DNA of 64,000 nt from Afifellaceae bacterium (lineage in GTDB: Bacteria; Pseudomonadota; Alphaproteobacteria; Rhizobiales; Afifellaceae): the NCBI GenBank assembly GCA_028281235.1, contig JANQKG010000042.1:1-64000 (forward strand), read 5' to 3'. Below the pieces are notes generated by a model. The model did no database searches. It was not told the DNA's origin and saw only the letters and a program-made list of their open reading frames with translations. A program made the translations under genes and the position numbers. Position 1 is the first letter of the stretch. Each line of letters begins with the position of its first letter. Positions 35,114 through 44,186 of the stretch are shown here, piece after piece.

Positions 35114-35326
35114 TCAGAGACTTCTCGTCGTGACGCGCTCAGCGGCGAGCCGAAGCTCCTGCCAGATCTGAGCGACGCGCCCCTCAACCGGGCACGTGGG
35201 CGCCCGGCCCCTTTGATAACAGGCAAGGACGGTAACTGATTCGTCGGTGATGCCTGCGATTAAGAATTGCAGGTGACAAGAAATACCCTGCTGCGTTGTA
35301 AATCTGCACCAGCACGAGCGGGCCAT
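35114..35326 (-). CDS. Possible small protein of unknown function
   Basis: A 70-residue frame beginning 9 bp after the NDH-2 stop on the same strand, with AGGA seven bases before ATG 35326. It contains CHLQFLIAGITDESVTVLAC and a helical end IWQELRLAAERV. Four cysteines. No family recognised and coding status is not certain; position between two minus-strand genes and a plausible ribosome binding site support it. Confidence 0.42.
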   Translation of the reverse strand: MARSCWCRFTTQQGISCHLQFLIAGITDESVTVLACYQRGRAPTCPVEGRVAQIWQELRLAAERVTTRSL

Positions 35327-35335
35327 GCAGTATTC

Positions 35336-37393
35336 CTAGGCTTCCGCGCCGGTAATCAGGCGGGTGCCGCGGTTGAACGTCAGATAGGCCCAGAACCATT
35401 GCAGTATCACTGAGGTTCGGTTGCGAGTGCCGATCAGGAAGAAGACGTGCACAAAGCCCCAGAACCACCAGGCAATCGCGCCCTTCAGCTTCAGCCGGCC
35501 CAGATCGACGACCGCGGCCTGGCGGCCGATCGTCGCAAGATTGCCCTGGTGGCGATAACGGAACGGCCTCGGCGCTGGACGCCCGACAATGCGGTTGTGG
35601 ATCACCCGCGCGGCGTAGCTGCCGCCCTGTTTGGCGGCCGGGGCGAGGCCCGGCACCGGGTTGCCGTTCCATGCCTTGCTCGACGCCGTGTCGCCGACCA
35701 CGAAGACCTCCGGCGCGCCGGGCACAGTGAGGTCCGCCTCCACCTCAACGCGTCCGGCGCGATCATGCGCCGCCTCCAGCCATTTATGGGCCGATGAAGC
35801 AATGACGCCGGCGCCCCATATCACCGTGCGCGCGGCAACGTGCTCGCCGTTGACGACGACGCCTGTCTCGTCGATTTCCTCCACGCGTGCGTCGGTGCGG
35901 ACTTCGACACCGAGCTCTTCGAGCGCTTTGCGGGTGTAAGTTGAGAGGCTTTCTGTGAAGGCGGCGAGCGGTCGCGGGCCACCCTCCATCAGGATCACAC
36001 GCGCCTGCGTCGGGTCGGCGCGGCGGAAGTCGCCGGCCATGCCGTGATGCGCCAGCTCCACCAGCGTGCCGGCGATCTCAACGCCGGTCGGCCCGCCACC
36101 AACCACAACGAATGTCAGCCAGGCGGCCCGCTCGTCCGCGTCGTCGCAATCCTCCGCATGCTCAAAGGCCAGCAGGATGCGGCGGCGGATCGACGTCGCG
36201 TCGTCAATCTTCTTCAGGCCCGGCGCGACGGGCTCCCAATCGTCGCGGCCGAAATAGCTGTGCCGGGCGCCGGTGGCGAGGATCAGATAATCGTAAGGCA
36301 CTTGCCGCTCGCCAACGGTCACGGTCTGCGCATGCCGGTCAACGTCGTTCACGCGGCCGAGCAGGCAGCGCACATTAGGCTGGTCGCGGAAGACGGAGCG
36401 CACAGGCATGGCAATATCGGCCGGCGACAACCCCGCGGTCGCCACCTGGTAAAGCAGCGGCTGGAAGAGATGATAGTTGCGCCGGTCAATGAGCGTGACC
36501 CGGCACGGCGACTGACGGAAGGCGCGTGCGGCGGCCAGACCGCCGAAGCCGGCGCCGACGATCACGACATGCGGCAGCCGTTCATCGTCCCAGTCCGGCG
36601 GCGCGAAGAGATGCGGATAGCGCTCGGCGATGCGGCCGATGATCCAACCATCCGCCGTCAGATAGCCGCCGCCGCGGAAGACGAGCACCATGAGCAACAG
36701 GACAACGCCGGCCGCGGCGACGCCGTTGAGCGACAACAGCATCCCGGCCGCCACGAGAGCCGCAACCCGCGTCATAAAGCCGAAGGCCAGCAGAAGGGCC
36801 AGCGCAAACAGCAGGCGCTGAAGCGCTGTTGACGCGATTTCCGGCTCCCAACCGCTGCGCAGGAAGTGCGTGAGGCCGCCGAGGTCCGCACCGGCAATGG
36901 CGATCAGGATCGCCGCCGCCAGCAAACGCATCAGCATAAGGAGCACCGGCTCCCCTGCCGTGGACAAATTGCGCAGCCAGGCGGTGATGCGATCAACGCC
37001 CGGCAAGGCGATGGAGCGCGCACCGGCTGCAAACGCCCAATCGAGCGAGATGAAGGATGCGCCCGCCACGGCCAGCCAAACAAGCAGGGCGATGTCCGCG
37101 GCGTGGCCGGCGGACCCGGTTGCCGCGGCAATGCAATACCAGATGGTCAGCGCTGCGACGGGCTGCGTGAGAAAGCCGAGCGCCAGCAATAGCCCCAGGC
37201 CGGCGCCGACCGGTGCCATCATGTCGACCGGAAAGAGCCGGAAGCCGAACCACAGCCGGATGATGAGGTCGAGCACCGGCCACGCCGCCATCAGCAAGAA
37301 GCCCTGCAGGAACTGCGACCAGCGGATCGCAGCGCAGATCGCCGGTGCGGGCTCCGCGATCAATGTCGCTCTGTCGGCGCGCTCATTATCCAT
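35336..37393 (-). CDS. Type II NADH dehydrogenase-like oxidoreductase with N-terminal membrane domain
   Basis: A 685-residue fusion. Residues 1-270 are a membrane region of about eight helices in two similar halves, resembling DoxX-type domains. From residue 275 a complete NDH-2-like flavoprotein follows: HVVIVGAGFGGLAAARAF for FAD, a second GxGxxG (FVVVGGGPTGVEIAGTL) for NAD(P)H, VFVVGDTAS, and a C-terminal amphipathic anchor (WFWGFVHVFFLIG...FWAYLTF). NDH-2 enzymes pass electrons from NADH to quinone without pumping protons. Start placed at ATG 37393, codon 19 of the longer frame, after a GGGGAAGA site. The membrane half could position the enzyme or add a redox function; neither is shown. 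Confidence 0.85.
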   Translation of the reverse strand: MDNERADRATLIAEPAPAICAAIRWSQFLQGFLLMAAWPVLDLIIRLWFGFRLFPVDMMAPVGAGLGLLLALGFLTQPVAALTIWYCIAAATGSAGHAADIALLVWLAVAGASFISLDWAFAAGARSIALPGVDRITAWLRNLSTAGEPVLLMLMRLLAAAILIAIAGADLGGLTHFLRSGWEPEIASTALQRLLFALALLLAFGFMTRVAALVAAGMLLSLNGVAAAGVVLLLMVLVFRGGGYLTADGWIIGRIAERYPHLFAPPDWDDERLPHVVIVGAGFGGLAAARAFRQSPCRVTLIDRRNYHLFQPLLYQVATAGLSPADIAMPVRSVFRDQPNVRCLLGRVNDVDRHAQTVTVGERQVPYDYLILATGARHSYFGRDDWEPVAPGLKKIDDATSIRRRILLAFEHAEDCDDADERAAWLTFVVVGGGPTGVEIAGTLVELAHHGMAGDFRRADPTQARVILMEGGPRPLAAFTESLSTYTRKALEELGVEVRTDARVEEIDETGVVVNGEHVAARTVIWGAGVIASSAHKWLEAAHDRAGRVEVEADLTVPGAPEVFVVGDTASSKAWNGNPVPGLAPAAKQGGSYAARVIHNRIVGRPAPRPFRYRHQGNLATIGRQAAVVDLGRLKLKGAIAWWFWGFVHVFFLIGTRNRTSVILQWFWAYLTFNRGTRLITGAEA

Positions 37394-37660
37394 CGGTCTT
37401 CCCCGAAGCGGCTCCCTCAGAGGTCGGCACGAGAACCCGCAAGGCAAAAGGAAAAGTGCTGCAGGATAGACGACGTGCCCCGCGTCCCATCAACTCAATT
37501 CAGCGCGGCCTCGCGTGTGCGCTGAAACACGCTTTCGGTATCCTTTGTCTATGGCTGCGCGGACGATTCAGAACCGCAATCGGTATGGAGATTGCCAATC
37601 CCTCCAGGGTGCGGCTTGGCGGACAACTTTCACACTTCACGGGAATTTAACGCACTTGCG

Positions 37661-37675
37661 GAACACTGCGTGAAC
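37661..37675. promoter_or_regulatory. LexA box upstream of lexA
   Basis: GAACACTGCGTGAAC is a perfect alphaproteobacterial LexA site, GAAC-N7-GAAC, 60 bp before the lexA start. It indicates that LexA represses its own gene until DNA damage activates RecA. The 37448-37660 stretch before it shows no gene. Confidence 0.9.
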
Positions 37676-37734
37676 ATGTAGTGTCTGTTCGTGATTTGTG
37701 CACTATATCACGTGGAGCGAGGCGAGCCCGATCA

Positions 37735-38436
37735 ATGCTGACACGCAAGCAACTCGAACTCCTGATGTTCATCAACGAGCGCCTGAAAGAGAGCGGAATT
37801 CCGCCGTCTTTCGACGAAATGAAGGACGCGCTCGACCTTAGATCCAAGTCCGGTATCCACCGGCTGATCACCGCGCTGGAGGAACGGGGCTTCATACGCC
37901 GGCTGCCGAATCGGGCGCGCGCGCTGGAGGTGCTCAGGCTGCCTGAGGCGGTCAATCCGAGCTTTGCGGCGGCGCGGCGCGGCGGGTTCCGGCCCAATGT
38001 CATTGAAGGACGGCTTGGCAAGGCGCCGAAGGATGTCGGCGAGGCGGCGAACGATTCCGTCGCTGTCCCGGTCATGGGGCGGATTGCAGCCGGCGTGCCG
38101 ATCTCAGCGATACAGAACCACAGTCATTCCATCTCCATGCCTGCGGAGCTGCTTGGCGGCGGCGAGTTCTTTGCGCTGGAGGTGCGTGGCGATTCGATGA
38201 TCGACGCCGGCATTCTGGAGGGCGACACGGTCATCGTGAAGAAGCAGGACACGGCGAATACGGGCGACATCGTCGTCGCGCTGATCGATGACGAGGAAGC
38301 GACGCTGAAGCGGCTGAGACGCAAAGGTGCGTCCGTGGCGCTTGAAGCGGCGAACCCGGCGTACGAGACCCGTATCTTCGGCCCCGACCGGGTGCGCATC
38401 CAGGGGCGGCTCTCCGGCTTGGTGCGGAGCTACTGA
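37735..38436 (+). CDS. lexA: SOS-response repressor LexA
   Basis: A 233-residue repressor. The N-terminal winged helix has [20 protein letters not shown] and the recognition-helix segment [16 protein letters not shown]. The self-cleavage site is A119-G120 (RIAAGVPI); the catalytic dyad is S154 (GDSMIDAG) and K192 (TLKRL). RecA-stimulated autocleavage derepresses SOS genes. ATG 37735 was chosen because it matches the family N-terminus exactly; the frame is open 18 codons further. The upstream GAAC-N7-GAAC box shows autoregulation. It ends 3 bp from convergent comEC. Confidence 0.97.
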   Translation: MLTRKQLELLMFINERLKESGIPPSFDEMKDALDLRSKSGIHRLITALEERGFIRRLPNRARALEVLRLPEAVNPSFAAARRGGFRPNVIEGRLGKAPKDVGEAANDSVAVPVMGRIAAGVPISAIQNHSHSISMPAELLGGGEFFALEVRGDSMIDAGILEGDTVIVKKQDTANTGDIVVALIDDEEATLKRLRRKGASVALEAANPAYETRIFGPDRVRIQGRLSGLVRSY

Positions 38437-38439
38437 GCT

Positions 38440-40635
38440 TCAGTCCCGCGTTGCGTTGCCGCCGGCCTGCCAAGGGCGCGGTGCAGCAGAGCGCGCCCGC
38501 TGCACCGTGACCGTCGATGTGCCCTGGTCCATCGTTACGTCCAAAGCGTGCGCGCCGAAGCGGGCAAGCGCTGATGCGTCGATGACCAAAGCGGCAGCGC
38601 AATTCGTCGGCGCCTTGAGCGGCGTCACCACGATATGGGCGCGGGCGCAATCCTCATGAAATGCAGCGGGCTGGCGCACATGCGCAACGCGCACGCCGTC
38701 GGCACCATCCAGCAGGCATGAGGCGGGGTCACAGCGCACATTACGGCGCAGCTCCGCGCCCGCGAGCGGCTCCATCGGCTCCTTGTCGAAGAACTGCTCG
38801 ACAGCGTAGCTGCCGGAGCGGCTGCCTGAGACCCTGAGTACGCCGGAGGCGTCGCGCACGGCGATGGCCTTGCCTTCGGGCGCCACCATCACATCGGGGC
38901 GATCGGCGAGAACCGGGATGAGGCCCAGGCCGGCAACAATGATCGCTGCGCCGTAGAGCCGCCATCGCCGCCGCCACAGGCACAGCCACAAGAGGCCGAT
39001 CGTGATGGTCACCAGCGCGGCCGGCGCGATTGGCGGCGCGCGCATCTCTGCGCCCGGAAGGGCTGCAACCCACGCCGCGATCGCCAGAAGGGCGTCGATC
39101 CCCATCGTCATGACGTGGAGTGGTGCTGCCTCCAGCCCGAAGGGCATGAGGAACAAAGTCAAGAGACCCGCCGGCATGATGAGCACCGAAACGAAAGGCG
39201 CGGCCAGCAAATTGCCGAGCAAGCTATACGACGCGACCCGCTCGAAATGAAACGCGGCATAAGGGGCCGTCGCCAGACCGGCCACAAGCGTCGTCACCGC
39301 AATGCCGATGAGCGCGCGCCGGAGGAAGCGGGCAAACCGCCAGCCGGGTGTGAGGTCGCCGTCGCCCAGAAGCGGCCTCTTGCGGTCACGCCAGGCTTCC
39401 CACGCCGCTATGAGGGCGGCGACGGCGCCGAACGACATCTGAAATCCCGGTTCCACGACGCTTTCGGGCCGAAGCGCCACGACAATGAAGGCGGCAAGCG
39501 CCAGATTGCGCATCGAGATCGCCGGGCGATCGAGAAGCACGGCGCAGAACATGATGGCCGCCATCACAAACGCGCGGATCGTGGCGACATTGCCGCCGGA
39601 GAGCGCAAGGTAGCCTGTCGCAGCAATCAGCGCCGCCACGGCAGCCCATTTTCGGATGGGCCGGGTCAGCGCCAGACTTGGCGACAGGGCCAGCAGAGCA
39701 CGCGTGGCAAAGAAGACCGTGCCCGCGACGAGCATCATGTGCATGCCGGATATCGCCAGTACATGGGCAAGACCGGCGCGGCGCAGATCGTCCTTGGTCT
39801 GCGCTGCGATATAGCTGCGTTCGCCGACCAGAAGGGCCGCAGCCACCGCGCCGGCCTGTCCCGGCTCCACGGCGCGAATGCGCTCCACGATGGCCGCGCG
39901 GAGCGTGTCGATCGCCAGATCGGCGGAGACATGCGGCGGCGCGACGAGACGCCAATCCCCGAATAGGAAGCCACCGCCGCCGATGCCGTCGAAGAATGCC
40001 GCCCGGCGCGGGTCGTATCCACCCGGCACCACGGGGCCCGGCACCGGCATCAACCGACCACGCGCAGCGATCTTTGCGCCGAGCGGCGGCACGTCGTAGC
40101 GCTCCGCCATCGTCACGCGCGCCCGCGCCGGCAGAAGCTCCGTGGCCCAATCCGCATCGGCGGTCAGCCGGTCCAGCGTGATACGCGGGCGGAGATCAGC
40201 ACGATCCTCAACGCCCACCACGCGTGCAACGATCCCCACCGCAAAGGGCCGTTCGATATGCGGTGTATTGAGGCGCTCCACCCGCAGCTTGGCCGCGGTT
40301 GCACCGGCAAGCAGAAGAGCGATCACGACCACAAGGCGTATCGTCGCGCCCCGCCGATAGGAGAGGATCGCGGCCGCTGCGAAGACAGACGTCGTCGCCG
40401 CAAGGGCCCAGAGGTGAGGCTCGCGCGGCAACACACAATAGACCGCCGCGCCAGCGCCGAACGCAACCGCCAGCCATTGGAAGCCGACGCGCTCGGCGAG
40501 TTCGTGCTCAAAACTATCGGCAAGCGTGCTCAGTCCGTCGCCGGCGCGCCAGCCAAGCCGCCGCCATCCGTTTGGGCCGAGACCAAACGGAACGCGCGCT
40601 TCCTCGCGCGCCTGCGTCGCGCCGCCTTGCTCCAC
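38440..40635 (-). CDS. comEC: ComEC/Rec2-family DNA uptake channel protein
   Basis: A 731-residue polytopic inner-membrane protein. The N-terminal ~220 residues include an OB-like DUF4131 region, followed by the Competence domain with GLAHVLAISGMHM and the ALAAFIVVALRPESVVEPGFQMSF segment. The C-terminal part after residue 560 is soluble and lacks recognisable HxHxDH residues, so the metallo-beta-lactamase domain of Bacillus ComEC is absent or too diverged, as usual in alphaproteobacteria. The start is GTG 40635 behind a G-rich site. The lexA-comEC adjacency is common in the class; natural competence of this organism is not implied. Confidence 0.9.
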   Translation of the reverse strand: MEQGGATQAREEARVPFGLGPNGWRRLGWRAGDGLSTLADSFEHELAERVGFQWLAVAFGAGAAVYCVLPREPHLWALAATTSVFAAAAILSYRRGATIRLVVVIALLLAGATAAKLRVERLNTPHIERPFAVGIVARVVGVEDRADLRPRITLDRLTADADWATELLPARARVTMAERYDVPPLGAKIAARGRLMPVPGPVVPGGYDPRRAAFFDGIGGGGFLFGDWRLVAPPHVSADLAIDTLRAAIVERIRAVEPGQAGAVAAALLVGERSYIAAQTKDDLRRAGLAHVLAISGMHMMLVAGTVFFATRALLALSPSLALTRPIRKWAAVAALIAATGYLALSGGNVATIRAFVMAAIMFCAVLLDRPAISMRNLALAAFIVVALRPESVVEPGFQMSFGAVAALIAAWEAWRDRKRPLLGDGDLTPGWRFARFLRRALIGIAVTTLVAGLATAPYAAFHFERVASYSLLGNLLAAPFVSVLIMPAGLLTLFLMPFGLEAAPLHVMTMGIDALLAIAAWVAALPGAEMRAPPIAPAALVTITIGLLWLCLWRRRWRLYGAAIIVAGLGLIPVLADRPDVMVAPEGKAIAVRDASGVLRVSGSRSGSYAVEQFFDKEPMEPLAGAELRRNVRCDPASCLLDGADGVRVAHVRQPAAFHEDCARAHIVVTPLKAPTNCAAALVIDASALARFGAHALDVTMDQGTSTVTVQRARSAAPRPWQAGGNATRD

Positions 40636-40734
40636 GTGCCCCCCAGAGCCCCCGTGACGTCGCGAGCATGCTACAGCAGGTTGCAGGACTTGTCGTGAGA
40701 GGAATGCGGTAGGTTGTCTCGGACGCCCTCTCGC

Positions 40735-40847
40735 CTGTCATCCCGCAAGCGACGCGCAGCGACGCTGTGCGGGACCCATACACACCGGCCGCGCCGTATG
40801 TGTTCATGGGTCCCGGCCTTGGCCTGGCGGCCAAGCCGGGATGACAG
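40735..40847. repeat. Nested extragenic palindrome (family C)
   Basis: Outer arms CTGTCATCCCG (40735-40745) and CGGGATGACAG (40837-40847) enclose inner arms GGGACCCAT (40771-40779) and ATGGGTCCC (40806-40814). It follows the 3' end of glnS on the minus strand, where the hairpin could end transcription. One copy in the window. Confidence 0.75.
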
Positions 40848-40867
40848 ACGAGATGACTACCGCACCC

Positions 40868-42565
40868 TCACCCCTTCGCCATCGCCTTAGCGAAGCTGTC
40901 GCGCAGGCCGACGGTGCGAACGAAGACCGGCTTGCCGGGGACCGAATCGCGATCGCGGCGGAAATAGCCCTGGCGCTCGAACTGGAGCGGCGTGTCGTCG
41001 TTGCCGGCAGCGGCGGCCGGCTCGATCATCGCGCCGGTCAATACCTCCTGCGAATCCGGATTGATGTCAGCGGCGAAGTTGGACGCGTCGGGGCTCGCAC
41101 TGAGGAAGAGACGGTCGACCAGACGCACCTCCGCCGGCACGGCACGCGCCGCCGACACCCAATGCAGCGTCGCCTTGACCTTGCGCCCGTCGGGCGGATT
41201 GTTGCCGCCGCGCGTCTCAGGGTCGTAGGTGCAGCGCAGCTCTGTGACCTCACCCGATGCGTCCTTCACGACCTCGCGGCAAGTGATGAAATACGCGTAG
41301 CGCAGCCGCACCTCCCGCCCCGGCGCCAAGCGGAAGAATTTCTTGGGCGGATCCTCCATGAAGTCGTCGCGCTCCACGTAAAGCTCGCGCCCGAAATGCA
41401 CAGGCCGTGTGCCGGCCTCCGGGTCCTCCGGATTGTTGACCGCCTCCAGGTCCTCGCCATCGCCTTCCGGATAGTTCTCAATCACCACCTTCAACGGCCT
41501 GAGCACGGCCATGCGCCTGAGTGCCGTGCGGTTCAGCACGTCGCGGATGGCGTGATCGAGCATCGCGACATCGACGAGGTTGTCGGCGCGCGACACACCG
41601 ATCGCCTTGACGAAAGCGCGGATCGCTTCGGGCGGCACGCCGCGGCGACGCAGCCCGGCAAAGGTCGGCATGCGCGGGTCGTCCCAGCCATCGACATGGC
41701 CGTCGCGCACCAGCGCCGTCAGCACGCGCTTGGAGAGCACATTGTGCGTGAGGTTCAGCCGCGCGAACTCGATCTGCCGTGGGCGTGACGGTACCGGCAG
41801 CTTCTCGATCAGCCAATCGTAGAGCGGCCTGTGATCAGCGAACTCCAGCGTGCACAGCGAATGCGTGACGCCCTCAATGGCGTCGGACTGGCCGTGCGCG
41901 AAATCGTAGCTCGGATAGATGTGCCAAGTCGTGCCGGTGCGCGGGTGCGGCGCGTTGACGATGCGATAAAGCACCGGGTCGCGCAGATTGATGTTGCCGG
42001 AGCCCATGTCGATCTTGGCGCGCAGCACACGCGCGCCGTTTTCAAATTCGCCGGCGCGCATGCGGCGAAAGAGATCGAGGTTCTCCTCCACGCTGCGGTC
42101 GCGATAAGGGCTGTTCGTGCCGGGCTCCGTCAGCGTGCCGCGATTGGCGCGCATCGCCTCCTGGCTTTGATCATCGACATAGGCGTCGCCCGCTTTGATG
42201 AGATGCTCCGCCCAGTCATAGAGTTGCTCGAAGTAGTCCGACGCATGAAAAAGCCGCTCACCCCAATCGAAGCCGAGCCAGCGCACGTCTTGCATGATGG
42301 CGTCGATATATTCCTGCTCTTCCTTGGCCGGGTTGGTGTCGTCGAAGCGCAGCGCGCACACGCCGCCGAACTCTTCAGCGACCCCGAAATTAAGGCAGAT
42401 CGATTTGGCGTGGCCGATATGCAGGTAGCCGTTCGGCTCCGGGGGAAAGCGCGTCACGATGCCGGCGCGGCGGCCGGAATCCAAATCGTCTCGGATGATG
42501 TCGCGGACGAAGTCCAGCCCGGCTTCGCGAGCCGTCTCTTCCGCCACGCTGTTGTCAATCGCCAT
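40868..42565 (-). CDS. glnS: Glutaminyl-tRNA synthetase
   Basis: A 565-residue class I synthetase. HIGH occupies residues 49-52 ([15 protein letters not shown]), the second ATP motif is VLSKR, and the C-terminal half is the two-barrel anticodon-binding domain typical of GlnRS. Many alphaproteobacteria lack GlnRS and form Gln-tRNA by the GatCAB amidation route, so its presence here shows direct charging. A glutamyl-tRNA synthetase gene lies 1.6 kb away. ATG 42565; a palindromic repeat and the pseudogenes lie upstream. Confidence 0.96.
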   Translation of the reverse strand: MAIDNSVAEETAREAGLDFVRDIIRDDLDSGRRAGIVTRFPPEPNGYLHIGHAKSICLNFGVAEEFGGVCALRFDDTNPAKEEQEYIDAIMQDVRWLGFDWGERLFHASDYFEQLYDWAEHLIKAGDAYVDDQSQEAMRANRGTLTEPGTNSPYRDRSVEENLDLFRRMRAGEFENGARVLRAKIDMGSGNINLRDPVLYRIVNAPHPRTGTTWHIYPSYDFAHGQSDAIEGVTHSLCTLEFADHRPLYDWLIEKLPVPSRPRQIEFARLNLTHNVLSKRVLTALVRDGHVDGWDDPRMPTFAGLRRRGVPPEAIRAFVKAIGVSRADNLVDVAMLDHAIRDVLNRTALRRMAVLRPLKVVIENYPEGDGEDLEAVNNPEDPEAGTRPVHFGRELYVERDDFMEDPPKKFFRLAPGREVRLRYAYFITCREVVKDASGEVTELRCTYDPETRGGNNPPDGRKVKATLHWVSAARAVPAEVRLVDRLFLSASPDASNFAADINPDSQEVLTGAMIEPAAAAGNDDTPLQFERQGYFRRDRDSVPGKPVFVRTVGLRDSFAKAMAKG

Positions 42566-42649
42566 CGTCAGTCTCTCTTGCGGGGTTCGGCCTTACACGA
42601 CCCATCGGCGGCGGTCCAACCTTCAACGAAGATGGCGCCGGCATGGCGT

Positions 42650-42736
42650 GACTGAATCAGAGTGGAGGCTCTGTCTCTTGCTGGAGCATGATCTTATCCG
42701 AAAAGATGGTGTCCACTTTTCGGGATCATGCTCTAG
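42650..42736. repeat. Family A extragenic palindrome, copy 5
   Basis: Left arm CTGAATCAGAGTGGAGG, hairpin CCGAAAAG/CTTTTCGG, right edge CTCTAG. The TAG that ends the small-subunit pseudogene (42735-42733) lies in that edge. It separates the pseudogene from glnS. Confidence 0.88.
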
Positions 42737-43046
42737 CCTTCGCGCGCGGCGCGCTCGATCGCCCGCACGATCCTGAGATATGTGCCGCAGCGGCAGATGT
42801 TGACGCGCATGTCCGCCACGATGTCCTCCCGCGACGGCTCAGGATTGCGGGCCAGGAGGGCGGCGGCGCGCCGTCGACATGCACCGTGCAGGCTCCGCAT
42901 GCGCCGATGCCGCAGCCATATTTGGTGCCCGTCAGGCCGAGGCGGTCGCGCAGGACCCACAGCAACGGCATATCGCTTGGCACAGTCAGCGAAACCTCTT
43001 GGCCGTTGACCGTCAGCACGATGGTGGTGTCTTGCGTTGTCGCCAT
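42733..43046 (-). pseudogene. Molybdenum hydroxylase [2Fe-2S] subunit with internal deletion and frameshift
   Basis: The first part starts at ATG 43046 and reads as the small subunit of an isoquinoline 1-oxidoreductase-type enzyme: [13 protein letters not shown], then [21 protein letters not shown] with the first cluster's cysteines. At about 42865 the family sequence jumps, in another frame, to [17 protein letters not shown] and [19 protein letters not shown], the normal C-terminus. Roughly 50-60 residues between, including the CGYCQSG cluster motif, are missing. The protein cannot assemble its second cluster. The stop lies in a palindromic repeat. The intact moaC and moeA genes show the organism still makes the cofactor. 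Confidence 0.85.
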
Positions 43047-43408
43047 CACAACACGCGCCTTTCGATCCGGTAGTTCATAATGGGCAAGGAACGGATGCGC
43101 GGACCGCCGGCATTGGCGATGGCGTTGGTCAGTGCGGGAATGACCACGGCGGTCGCCGGCTCGCCAACGCCGCCCCATACCTCCCGATTGAGCACCCAGT
43201 GGACTTCCACATCAGGCATCTCATCCATGCGCAGCATCCAATAATCGTCGAAGTTGCTCTGAACCACAGCGCCGTCGCGGATGGTGATCTCGCCGTAGAT
43301 CGCCGAGGTCAGGCCAAAGGCGACGGAGCCCTCCACCTGCGCGGTCGCCATGTCCGGGTTGACCAGGAAGCCGGGATCGGCAGCGACGCGAGACGGAATG
43401 GCTCTCAA
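43046..43408 (-). pseudogene. C-terminal remnant of a molybdopterin-binding large subunit
   Basis: About 110 residues match the extreme C-terminus of IorB-type large subunits: LVNPDMATAQVEGSVAFGLT, then FDDYWMLRMDEMP and [21 protein letters not shown] complete subunit has more than 700 residues, so over 85 percent is missing at the 5' end; the remaining start codon has no family support. Its stop overlaps the ATG of the small-subunit pseudogene (ATGA), showing the original operon order large-small. Both genes are therefore relics of one operon. Confidence 0.85.
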
Positions 43409-43632
43409 TCAGATCGGGCATGATACGCACTCCTAACGCGCCCGCTCCCCGCGCTCGCCCAATGTAATGCGGCTCTGCGCGCCGACAATCATGAGCCCAG
43501 CGCTCATGTGTATGCGATTCCTGATTGCAGATTCTGAGGTAATACCTGCCGGCGCCCGCCTTGACAGCGCGCTGGGCAATTTATTAATTCACACGATCAT
43601 TAATTAATTACTCGATCAAATAGGGGGACGAC

Positions 43633-44019
43633 ATGCAGGAAATCACCGCCAACGTCAGTTGGCTAGCGGTCATTGTCGGCACAATCCTGTCGTTCCTGCT
43701 CGGATGGCTCTGGTACTCGCCCATGCTCTTCGGCAAGAAATGGGCGGAGGGCGTCGGCGTGGAGCTCGGAGCTGCCAGCGACATGCCGGTCGGCGCGATG
43801 GTGACGCAGCTCATCGGCATCTTCCTGCTCGCCTGGGTGTTCGGTGTCACCGCCGCCAACGAGGCGCTGCTGACGATCATTCTGGTTGTGCTTACGCTTG
43901 CGGCGCTGATCTTCTCCGGCGGCATGTTCGCCAAGAAGAGCATGTATGCGGTCTATACCGAGAGCGGCTTCATCATCGCCATGGGCGTCGTGATGTTCTT
44001 GGTGCAGGCGGTGCTTTAG
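43633..44019 (+). CDS. DUF1761-family membrane protein
   Basis: A 128-residue protein with four membrane helices, starting MQEITANVSWLAVIVGTILS and containing GWLWYSPMLFGKKWAEG, the DUF1761 signature, followed by GAMVTQLIGIFLLAWVF and a closing helix GFIIAMGVVMFLVQAVL. No function is known for the family. ATG 43633 follows GGGGGAC. The 224-bp gap before it (43409-43632) is AT-richer than the surroundings (ATTAATTCACACGATCATTA) and probably contains its promoter. Confidence 0.82.
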   Translation: MQEITANVSWLAVIVGTILSFLLGWLWYSPMLFGKKWAEGVGVELGAASDMPVGAMVTQLIGIFLLAWVFGVTAANEALLTIILVVLTLAALIFSGGMFAKKSMYAVYTESGFIIAMGVVMFLVQAVL

Positions 44020-44028
44020 CGAAGGCCT

Positions 44029-44110
44029 TTAACCTCCCCCTGGAGGGCAACGCTCACCCCTCCCCGAAAGCGGCAGGCCGCTTTCGACCCTCCCTCAAGG
44101 GGAGGGTTAG
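44029..44110. repeat. Extragenic palindrome (family D) with perfect 22-bp core
   Basis: The core CGAAAGCGGC-AG-GCCGCTTTCG (44065-44086) is a perfect inverted repeat. It is enclosed by TTAACCTCCCC... and ...GGGGAGGGTTAG outer arms. Sits between the DUF1761 gene and gltX. Rhizobial-type repeat; single copy here. Confidence 0.75.
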
Positions 44111-44186
44111 ACCAAGCGATCGGCAGCCGCCGACGGAGCGCCGTATCGGCATTCCGCTTTCGCTTCATCCGGTCTAGGTAGGGCGC

